A stretch of 64,000 bases of DNA from Mesocentrotus franciscanus. Its lineage: Eukaryota > Echinodermata > Echinoidea > Camarodonta > Strongylocentrotidae. Shown here in pieces: positions 24,037 through 36,000 of the stretch. Position numbers and translations under genes: made by a program. Within the stretch, counting starts at the first letter, position 1. Each line of letters begins with the position of its first letter. Below the pieces are notes generated by a model. It worked only from the letters and a program-made list of their open reading frames with translations, was not told where the DNA came from and did no database searches. The stretch lies in NCBI GenBank assembly GCA_037976565.1, contig CP137666.1, forward strand, positions 5,870,060 through 5,934,059. Reading direction: 5' to 3'.

Positions 24037-27000
24037 ATGGCAGATACTCGTGATTTCCTCCTAGAAGAAATTAAGCACCTTCTTAAAGGTAATTTTTTGA
24101 TACATTTGTGATTAAATGCTGCGTGTTATAATTCTCGCACGGTTACTTCCGTGTTGTGTGTTGTGATTCTGAATGTGTGTCTGAAGCTGAGTGAATGAAC
24201 TAAGTTTTTGAAGTTGTGAAATTTGTAGTCGAGACTATATGATTATAACAGCGCCCTATTCATGTAGTAATTCACTAGTTAACGTGTGTTTAATACCCTT
24301 TGGTAGAATATTGGCTTAATTTAGCTTCCATATTTATGGTGTGTAACTGTCTGACTTGCCCTTTAAGTCTACTTCAATACATGTATTTTGTTATGTCAAT
24401 GTCATGAAAGTAGACTTAAAGGGCAAGTCCACTCCAAAAATAAATTACTTTCAATAGAAGCAGAAAAATCAGACAAACCAATCAAAAAAGTTTGAGCAAA
24501 ATCTGATAACTAATAAGAAAGTTATGAATTTTTGAAAAAGTATGTATATTATAACTATAGAGCAATGGAAATCACTACACAAATTGTCAATTTGGTTATC
24601 AGATTGTGACGACGTCATGTCCTCACTACTTATCAATTGCTTTATAATATAGTTTAATCCCATTAATTTCCTTATTATCCCCAAAACTTGATTTCCCCAT
24701 GCCTTTGCCCAGGTTATATGATTTGTATCATATTGCGTGCATGACATTCCCAAAATCTTTTATGAATTTGGAAGAATTGATACTATTTTCTGAATATTGT
24801 ATATTCATAATTATTGATTTTTATATAAATAGTTTATCAAAATTCAAATTTTTCATGATTTAACTGGAAAAAATTACTCTATATTAGTGCATCTACACAA
24901 AATCATATTACTATCAATCTAACTTGGATGCTGGTGTGAAGAAATAAGATTCTTAGGGGGAAAATAGGAAATTTATATTATCAATATAAAGAAAATAATT
25001 AGTGGATAGTGAGGACATGACGTCACAGACTCATGAGTGAGTTGCCAATTTGTGTAGTGATTTTCAAAGTTTTTCATGTCATTAAAAATTCATAAATTTC
25101 TTATTAGTTACCGGTATCCAATTTTGCTCAAAATTTTTTTGATTGGTTTGTCTGATTTTTCTGCTTCTATTGAAAGTAAGTTATTTTTAGAGGGGACTTG
25201 GACTTTAAGTTTAGGCTAGTTGTGTTCAATTGTAAGAGTTATATACATAAGCTTGTAAATTTTTGTAAATAAACTGTATTATAATGTAAATAGCACTCGA
25301 ATGGACGTAAATTGCGGTTCACACACAAACGCACATAGTTTGCAAGAATCTTCAATCAATTGAAGGAGGCAGACTTAATCAGAAGAAGAAGAAGAAGAAG
25401 AAGAAGAAGAAGAATGTATGACTTTGTCCATGAGTGTTCTTTGTTGTATGTAGCATGAGTCACATTGACACGTATGATTTCCTTTACCTAAACCTTTACT
25501 TTACGGTTAATCTAACTATAAAATTTATTGTTAGCATCCAGGTTCAGTAGCAGATTCGGGGTGGATATAGGCATGTGCCCCTGGGTGGCTAATTTAAACC
25601 TCTAATTTATAAAGGCACACTGAAAATATGATGACCGTTATTTTTAGTAGAACTTTTTTTTTTTTTTAGTGCCCTCCATCCCCTCCCCAAAAAAATACTT
25701 GAAAAACATAACAAAACATAACAAAACAAAAACAAAAACCATCAACAAAAACAAAAACAAATACAAAACAAAACAAAAACAAGGGAGCAACTTTAGAATA
25801 CCCCACAACAAAAATTGACCAAACGTTTGTAGGTTACCCAATGCTTCATCAATGAAGCTAAATCTGAAGACTTAAGTTTAACACCTAATCCTAACCCTAA
25901 CTCTAACCCTAACCCTAACTCTAACCCTAACCCTAACCCTAACCCTAGTCCTAACCCTAGTCCTAACCCTATGTCTTCGATGTTTATGTACATAAACCCT
26001 ATTGGTGGGGTATTCTAAAGTTTAGCCAAAATTTAACCAATAACAAAAATTCTAACTGTATTGTAGTTCCTACTAGTATGGTTTGTATGGGTTTTATTCA
26101 ATGGGTCATTTTCGTGGTGTATTCGAGTTTAATGCATACATCTTTGTCAAGTGCCTAGTGACAGGCTATTGCATTCACCTGTTGCAGTGGATGGTGCTTC
26201 GGTGGTCGGAGTGCACATATTGCATGCATTGCGTGTTGTTGGGTCGGGCAAGCCATAATGTTTGTCCGACCTAGCAGGGGGCAATGTGTGCATTTTGCAT
26301 TCTGACTATCGGTGTACCATTCGTTGTAGCAGGTGGATGTGATGGTTTGTCGCTGGGCAAACATGTATAAATTTGGATGCATTAATTGGGAAAGTGGTCT
26401 ATTACTTGGATCTCTTATATAACATGCTTGGGTCTAATATCATTCTACATGTATGTATTAACTTTTTTCACATCTTGCCTTTATGTCGCTCAATTTTCTT
26501 TCCTCTCCCTTTTCTCTCCCTCTCTGTCCGTCTGTCTATTGTGTTGTACATGCAACAATATTCAATGCAATCACAATGGGGTCGAATACACTAGATCTTT
26601 AAATAGATCTTTATTCTTTAATCTGATCCCCACTCAATTTATGTTACATTTGCTTTCAACTCCTGATTTTACTATGTCCATCTTTTTGTATTTGTCATAT
26701 GCGTTCATATGCAATTTTATGTATCTGTTTTTATATATTGAGTGAATAAATGAATTGAATTGCATTGAATTGAATACTATATAGATATTGCTTCATAAAA
26801 ACAAGTACTTCTGCTGAGTTATATTTGTATTTTCTAACCCTGTAGGTGCCTAGCTAGTTGGCTGGGGCTATGTTTAATTTAAAAAATGAAAATATGAAAT
26901 CAATTTTATAAATATTTGAAAAGAGTTACATCAAACTGGAGAAAAAAATTAAAACAAAATTAACAATTTTAGAGCAGTTGTTACATAGATTTGATTAAAT

Positions 27001-30000
27001 TTTCATTTTCTTTACTTTCATTATAATGATTTCCAAGGATACCATTTATGTTTACCTCTTCACTGCAGGGAAAGCAACAAAAAAAACGAAGTATATTATT
27101 TTCCTTTGCTATAGTAGAATAACAAAAAACATGAACAACAACAAACTTTAAAAATCTTCTCCTTGATCCTTGATCTGGCCTACAAGTATGTAGTCACCTA
27201 ATTTCATGAGTAGGAACTGCATGTATATATATGAAGACTTTGCTTCCATCAGGAAATTCAAAGCTGTTTTGAAATTGTGTCAGACTTCCTTAACTTTCTT
27301 CCTGGTAACCTTGTAAATGTCTTGGTGTCAAATATTTCAGGTAGGAATGTATTCACTCTCATACTAGCTCATACAAACTTTGTTATTACAAAATGTGTAA
27401 TATATTGTATCTACAGGCCTACAGGTTTGCAAATTATGGATTTATTTTTGCCAGCCAGGTCAGATGAATACTCAAAGGGAAATCAAACCTTAATAGCACA
27501 TGACTCTAAAAGAAAGCAGAAAAATCAGAGAAGCACACTGGCGAAAGTTAAACGAACTCAGACCCCAAAAAAGAAAGTTATGAATTTGTAAAAGTTGTAA
27601 TCACTATACGTATGGGAACTTCAAATTGGCTTGATCAGTAATGCCACTGTGATGTAGTGCCGGACAACTTTTCAATTTTTTCCAACATGGAAAATGACTA
27701 AAATGGTCTTCTTTTTTTTAAAAATGTATGACTCAGGGGGTCTTTTCTTTTTAGAGGACCTATGATAACAGGGGATTGCCCCACCCCCCGAAAAATTTGA
27801 TAAAGTGCACACAGAAAATGTATAGCAAATACTGACTAAAGACTGCAACACACTTTTAGGCTCTGGAGGGCCCAAGAGTGCAGCGTTTAGACAAATATAA
27901 TGCAAACATTTTCTCACTCTGTAACTACAAGATATACAAGTAAATATTGTAGAAAAGTGAAGTGTGAAAAAAGTATATTGCTTGTTTTTAAACTATAGTG
28001 TTGCTAAGGAATGTCATTTTTTAATACAACAAAACTTCAAAAACCTGTGAGGGGGTAGTCACTTCTGTCACCTTCACCCCTCTCGTTCACTATGCTTCCT
28101 CGCACTGGCGTACTGATGGGGCTTGGGGGCAGTTGCCCCCTCCAAAATAAAATTCATACATGGTTTATTTCTAATTCGATACCAGTGATTTACAAATGTT
28201 TCTGAAATGGCATGATTTTTCCTGAGCTTCAGGGGCTCTGCCCCTGGACCCAAGGGCCCTAAGGCGGGCCCCTAGTTGCTCATCTGACCGTTATTAAATG
28301 CCTAAAACCCCTGAGCTTCCGGGGGCTCTGCCCCCTGGACCCTTCCAAAGGCCCTAAGGCGTCCCCTGGATGCTCATTTGATCGTAATTTAATGTCTAAA
28401 ACCCCTGAGCTTCAGGGGGATTCGCCCCCTGGACCCCACTCCAATTAGTGACCTGCATGCAAGTGTCACAAATAAGGTATCAAAATATGCTCATCTGACC
28501 ATAATTAAATGCCTAAAACCCCTGAGCTTCCGGGCTCTGCCCCCTGGATGCTCATCTGACCTTAATTAAATGCCTAAAACCCCTGAGCTTCATGGGGCTC
28601 TGCCCCTGGACCCCACCCTAATTTATGCTCCACTTGGTTTCGCTCGCTTTGCTCTACCTGCTTGTAAATACTTTAGCCCCTCCCCACGTTCCGCGGGGCC
28701 TGCATGTAACATGTAAGAGTGGTGGTGATGCAGATTTTTTTCTGCCCCCCCCCCAAACGTTTTTGCTCATTACGCCACTGCTCCCTCGTCCCTCCCATTT
28801 TGTCCCCCCGGTCATGAACAGAAATCGCTGCCCCTGTATGATAATATACTATCCGTAGATATTTGAGTAGTGTCTCAAGGGAGAAGGCCCTTGGGAGAAT
28901 AACAGAAACTAATTATATTTGGGTACACAACAAACGGGAGAGTTGTCCATCACTATTTCACAATCTACAAACAAAATTGCCATTATGAGATATGCCTGTC
29001 TATAGTGATTTCATGTTATTATTGGTCTTACTGAATCAAACTTTCACATTCTTTCTCTTATATCTCTGCTTCCATGCAAGTACACTAATTGCAAGCATTG
29101 GATTGCTTTTTAAATGTGGCTCAGTATAGTTCAAGAATAATATATCTTGGCTGTAGTTACTGTTATTAGCCAGAAGGGCATACATGTATGCATTCATGCC
29201 TTCTGGCTCCAATACCATTTAGTCAATGACATCATAGCCTCTTTATCGTATCTAGTGAAACTGCTTCGGCAGCAACCTGTATAGAAAGACCACCTGTCTT
29301 TAAAGTATAAAGACTGCATTTTTGTTCACTTGAATAATGTTTGTCACTGACACATACTAAAGTGACCTGTGCATAACAACCCTTGCCTATAAAGGCTACT
29401 TTTCTTGTCTCCCTTGAGTGGTCCATATATACAGGTTTCACTGTATAACTAGAACATTCTTAAAAACCCATATTTTATCAACTTTTTGTGATTATCCTCT
29501 TCTATGAGACATTTTTAAAAATTACCAATAATAAACTTAATTACATTTTATATACTGTGCTTTCATTTTGAATGAATGAAAAGTCCCCTACTTCCAGCCC
29601 ACCTAGTCTGTTGCTTTCAATAATAAAAGTGATAGAACTAGGCTAGGCTGGATCATTTCAATGAGCAAGTTTGTTTAAGAGTAAAAAATAGTGTCTTGAA
29701 TCATCTGCAGACTGGAAGTAGGGGTGGGATGTATTAATGCAATTTAATAAGAAATATTATGTCCAAGATGACTAGTCTAAATGATGATTCTTTTAGACCT
29801 CTGACTTTTATAATTGCAGATCGAGCGTGCTACCTTTTACTGTGGGAGATCAGTGATTTTTTTAATACAGAAAATATTGAGTCATAGTGTAGAAAGGAAG
29901 TCTACAATTAGTGTACCAGTAGACTGTGTAGTATTCATCTGTCATGGATTGAGGTCGTATTCTGATACGGTTATGTAATCAAATACCATCTTAATTTCTG

Positions 30001-33000
30001 AAATGTGAACGTATCAATTTATAGAATTCTTTATACCTGAAAAAGAAAATGTTGTCATCTGATATTTGCTTGACATACACAAGAATAAATACATTTATCT
30101 TGCAATACTGCTTTTGTTGAGATAGTTTAAGAAATGTTATGTATTTGAAGAAAAATCAACCCTGATTTAAGTTGGTTTGAATCAAAGTCGAAAAGTGAGA
30201 GAAGCAGTAGAGTTAAAACTTGAGGAATCAGTAAGGTTACTTTGATTATGGCCTTTACTAGTCAAAACAAATTGGCAACTCTACAATTTCTATGTGAGCA
30301 AAAAAATCTCCTCTTTTGATCAATAATACCCTACATGTACTATCTGTACATTGTAATACGGATAATGATGTTTCTAATTTTCTACTAGAGGTACAAGTAG
30401 GTATTGGGAATACATTTATTGGAGAAATGAATTTATGAGGTTTTTAATCCAACTGATGGATATTTCTTTTAGTCATCTGCCTTTTAAAAAGTAACTTAAT
30501 ACCATTTGAATCCAAGTGTCATTTCAATTAATATTCTCTACTACTTTACAAAATATACAAGATGTAGTTATGAAGTCAATATGTTTGGAAAATAGTCATG
30601 CTCTCTGCTACTTTTAATTTCAGTTCAAAGCAACATCGGAGAATTTCTTTTCTGAGATCCCTCTTTAAATACTTTAAAATGAATGTGCATTTTTAAACTA
30701 CCCCACCCCCTATAAGCAAAGAAAAAGCAACACAAAAAAAAGCACACGCACAACAAAACAAAGCTGAACCAAGAAAAAACTGTCGTTCTTAATTTTTTTT
30801 CTTTGTTTTGTTTTGTTTTTTGCTTTCGTATATAGACATAAGCATCACACATGAATATGATTTTGAAACATTTAACTGGTATGATGAATGATTCGCTCTG
30901 ATAGTATCAGATTTAAATTTTGAAGTAGGTTTTTTTTTCAGTTTAAAAACTGTTAATGATCTTTAAAATGTCTTGCTAGAAGAACTTGGAAAAAACCATT
31001 CGTACACATAGCTTAATTGATATCTTGTATTTCACTGACCTGAATTGTATGAATTATATATATTGAGATTCTCTGTTTCGATCCTGTTCCCCTCTTTGTT
31101 ACAGAGGTGCATGACTTTTTGTCAATCACTTTGAAGAAGGAGAAACTAAAGAAAGATGTTGGATCCAGAAGAGATGACTTATCCCAACAGATCACCTCTG
31201 TCATTGGTAAAGTGGACAAGATCCTGCCAATGGAACAGGGTAAGTTTCTGATTGTCTGCGTGTGCCCTGCCAACTTACTGCTTTCTCTTCCTTTCTCTTC
31301 CTTTCACTGTAAAATCACTTTCATATGCTGCATTCTGATAATGAAGGTGAGTGGCATGTGATCACAAGCCATGATGAAAGTTAGGGGAAATTTCAGATAC
31401 TAGAAACATGATACAAATCTTCAGTAGCAATTAAGCATTCATTAGTGGACTTCTTCATTAATTATTCAATGTTTTTTAAATTGATCTTTTTTCAGAAAGA
31501 GCCAAACATACATGTGAATTTATCAACATAAACTGGTGATTTTGAATCATTACTTAAAGGGAAACACAACTTTTGTAATCAGTTTATTTGTATGAAAGCA
31601 GAAAAATAAGGGAAAAACAGTATGGCAATGAATGTTTGAAATCTACATAAATTTCAAATTTTCAAGTTTGTTAGTGGATTGTGACATAGTCATAGACAAC
31701 TCTCAGGTTTGTCGGGTACACACATTAATAAAATATATTTTTTTAAATTCTCCTAAATGCCTCCTCCCTTGGGGCACTACAGAAAATATATCATGGATTA
31801 TTATAGGTCCTCTAAAAAGGAAAGACCCTCCTGAGTCATACATTTTGAAAAATCAAAATTTTAGTTTTTTTGTGCAGTACATCACAGTGACATTACCAAT
31901 TCAGATAATTTTTAGTGCCCATATACATAGAGTTTAAAACTTTAAAAAACTTAAAGCTTTCTTATTTTTTGTCTTCTTTTTGTCTTCTTTTCTGAATTTT
32001 CTTCTTCTCTTTAGAGTTGTTGTCTATTAAATTTGGATTTTCCTTTAGAAGTATTCACTCAATTTTTATTTAGAAAGATTTGTGGTGAAGTCTCAAATTC
32101 AATATGATTTTAACGAGAGGGTTGAGATGTAGTCAAGGTGAAATGTGAAAGAAATGTCAATGTCACATGAAAAATGATTTGCTTTGAAATACCAGTATGA
32201 CCAGAAATAGTTTTAAAGACTAAAACTCTAGACTAATTTTTGTGCCACTTTGTGTTATTCCACAAAACTTTACATTTGTGTGTACCATGCATATCACATG
32301 AATGCATGTGATTTTCAGCAAGATATCTTGTCGTTTTGACGATTCCGAAACCCCAGAATACATAGTTATTTGTACATAGTCCACTTTTGCACTTATCAAC
32401 AGTTTTTTTTTTCCTTTTACAATCCAATCATATATAACCAGAAGTAATTACCTTTGTCTCTAAATCTTTTCAACACTCTTTCCTTGCAAATTCCTAAACT
32501 GTACTTATCATTATCTATCATTCTTATCTCCTTATCACATGCATTTTTTGTTTACAGAGGAATATGCTGATGTCGAGATAGAGCAATCTCACAATGCACC
32601 ACCAGTCGAGGAAGCCGATGAGCTGTATGAAGATACCTCCATCCCAGACTCTCCCAATAAGAACATCATGTCACAAGGCTCAAACCATGATACGCAGGAG
32701 GAACCAGAACTACCTCAAGCATCAGAGAAGGATGAAAATGGAGATCCATACAGTAAGATGCATGCATGCCCTCACATTAATTTACAAAAATTCCCGGCTT
32801 TCCAAGTGGTATCAATAGTTAAGGCTTGTTCAGATATGGCGTGGTAAACTAGCTGCCACAATAAACCCACCATGGGTTTTTAATGTGTGAAATGAATGAC
32901 AAATGCGTGCAACAAACAACTTGCACATATTCACTGAGCTCTGTGTTAAAAGATTCAGAAATGTTAAAGATAAAGACCAGTTCTGGTCAAGCGATTGCAT

Positions 33001-36000
33001 TGTGAAAGAAACGTTGTGGAATCGATCAGAAATGGTTGATCATCTAGCATAAAAGTATCGGTGTGTACTGCAAGGTTTTGGAATCATCAAAATGATAAGA
33101 AATTTGGCCCAGTCTTGGTAAAGTTACAAGCACTGTACACAGAAAGATGTATATGGGACTACCTGACACGTGCGCGATATCTCTTTGGTCCCAATAGATA
33201 TAATTTACCAAATATATCTATTAGAAGGCGGTTTCCCGGCAAAATTTGTATCGTCTCGTATTAGTCAAAACATATATTCTTTCACATGATTGGTAATGAG
33301 AGCTTCGATTTCATTTTTTGAGAGGGGGGCGTTTCCAAAACTGGTCTTTACCTTTAAGCGTAACATGCTTTAAGTCATCATAAAAAAAGCGGTGCGGTTT
33401 TGCCGCGCCATATCTTAACGAGCCTTTAAGGCTCCAATTGGCTAGTCAAAAGCATGTCAAGTGAAGGCCTACTTATTTGCAGCATATTACTATCACGTAT
33501 TACAAAACCGCACTTTTTAATGGAATACTTCAAAAGTGGATAACATGCATGTAGATTAGTTTAATTGTGTATACATGTGAATGTTCTTAATGATTGATCT
33601 TATTTGATCTGGTTTATTGCAGGTGACATGAAGGTTGGTCCAATAGCTGTTACAGACCTTAACAAACCCCTGAAGGAAGGCTTCCTAGAGAAAAGGAGGA
33701 AAGGTATTTCAAACTTTTTTTATATTATTGTTTGCATCACACCTTTTGGCAATGCAATTGATATTATTTTCAAGAAATAAATTTTTAAGCTAAAATTTTG
33801 CATACTGGTAAAGTCTACTGACTTAGAACCCCAAACAAAAAGAGCAAAATATGGTAATATTTGGTAATTGGTTGCCTTTAAGGTAAAGCTTGGCTTGTAG
33901 CCATTAAAATAAAAAAAGACAAAGAGATAAAGTATAATCTCATTCATGGACATGTTGGATCCTCCTAGTGCCTGTTCTCTATAATTAGTATTCAGGCTAA
34001 AAATAACCTTGTTCATGTGCACATGTTGAGAGCCATCTTATGCATTCTTCTTCTTGGGGCCTCTTATAAAAAAAAAAGTTCCAATTTAACACAAAGTTCA
34101 AGAATCCACACAAGTTCTTACTTGATGATTCTAATTGGTGAAAAGTAAAGTTGTTAATGATTTTTGAACTTGTGTTTGATGTTAACAGTTTGGGCCAAAA
34201 GCGCATTGCATGTACAGAATTTCTTAATTGTAATCAAAACATTTAATTGGTTGGATGATTTTGTTTTGCCCTATAAATGTATCATCTAGAGGGGCAAATA
34301 GGAATTTCCCTGTGGCAGCGACGCTATTGTGTCATCAAAGAAAATGTCTTCTACTATTTCAAGAGTCCCAATGACAAACAGCAGAAGAATGTGATTGTAT
34401 TGAATGGCTACGAGGCAAGGCCTAACTCAGACTTTGATAAGAAACACAAAAAGAGGGACTTCATATTTGAGGTTGTCTGTCCAGCAAAAAGATCTTATCA
34501 AGTAAGTTGTGTGAAAGGCTCACCAATTATGAAATTATTGTACTGGATATAAAATAAAGTAACCATGTTTTTAGCCTTGTTTGATAACACATGATGCAAT
34601 ACGCCCCCTCAAAAAACTGCTGCGGTAAAATAAAATAACCAAAGCTCAGTGTGCTTCTTCTTTCTGTCTTTTATAACAGAGTATTCTTAGGGCCTCTGTT
34701 GTTTTCAGCTGTACTTTTATCTTCATCTGCCATTCAAATTGAAACAAGGAAAATGATTTCATTTTGGTGTGGAGGTTTTGAGGTGGTTTACATGGTTGTG
34801 TGTGAATAAGGCTAACTATTCTATTATGAAATCAAATGAAAAATAATTTGTAGTAGAGACACTGTTTTTTCCCCTTCTATCAGTAGGCCTACTATACATC
34901 TATCTATGTACAGAAACATGTAGTTTGCTAAAGTTATTTTTATGTCACCAGGAAGTACTTCCTGTCATGAATGTTTGGCAAGTTTTTCCATTTTGGGATT
35001 TTCCCTTATGAAACAGGTTTCTTTAAAAAAGGCATTTAGAAATAAAGAAGAAAATTCTGGGGTTTCCCTAGGTAGTCTTGGGTTTTAATCCTGATGATGT
35101 TATAAAGTAAAGAGGAACCTTCTTATAACAAACTCCTTGGGACCATGAAAACAACCTTGTTACTCTGAATCCCTGTTATATCAAGGGCTAAAAAATAGAA
35201 TACAAAGAGATAAGACTTTCAAACTTACCTCATTATAACAAGAGTTTTTAACAGTGTTCTTCATAATAAGATTCCTCTGTATTGATATATTAATGTCTTT
35301 CTACTTGTTGGTGTGTTCAGTTCATAGCATCTAGTTCAGATGAAATGACAGCCTGGATTGATGCAATAGCTTTAGCCAGCACTGTTATTCCTGCAGTAGG
35401 TAGGTAGATCCATGAACAAAATATGAAGAGTGAATTCTTAAAGATAATACTCTCAGCAATACCATGTGTATTGTTATTTTAATACAATGTGTCAATATTA
35501 TGTTATATTTGTTCTTTTTTTTAAAGATGGAAAATAAATTGAATTGAATTGAATTGTATTGCGTCATAGTTTGCATACACCAGACTTGGTGGAAGTAACA
35601 ATTATTGTGTGTACAAATTTTGTAGCCAGTGAATCTCACACCGAAAATTTGATTTTCTATGTTGCAGTTTGCTTGTTTGTCAAAAAATTGCCTCCTTCAT
35701 AAATAGTGATCTAAATCTGCCCCCCCCCCCTTCACCTAAACTAATGTTAGTATGCTTTTATGAATATTGGCCATAGAGATTTTCTAATGGCTGAATAAAG
35801 CATTAATCAACCAATGAAAGATTGCTACATAGTATTAGCAGATGATTATATAGCCTTTGAGGGAATCCTCTATAAAATCAATATTTCACAAATATCCACT
35901 GCCTTGAGAAGCTAGAGTTTAAATTCATTTTGATTATTTTTGTTTAATGCTCGCAGTTGACTGTAGATTCCTCTGAGATATTCAGATGTATAGTTTAAAA

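Noticed and set aside
25884..25976. Chromosome end
   Set aside because: The CCCTAA tract is short, imperfect, flanked by unique DNA, and enclosed by inverted repeats in an intron.
26386..26745. 119-codon plus-strand open frame
   Set aside because: Hydrophobic, low-complexity translation of T-rich DNA in SKAP intron 1, followed by a TTGAATTG tail. Not a gene.
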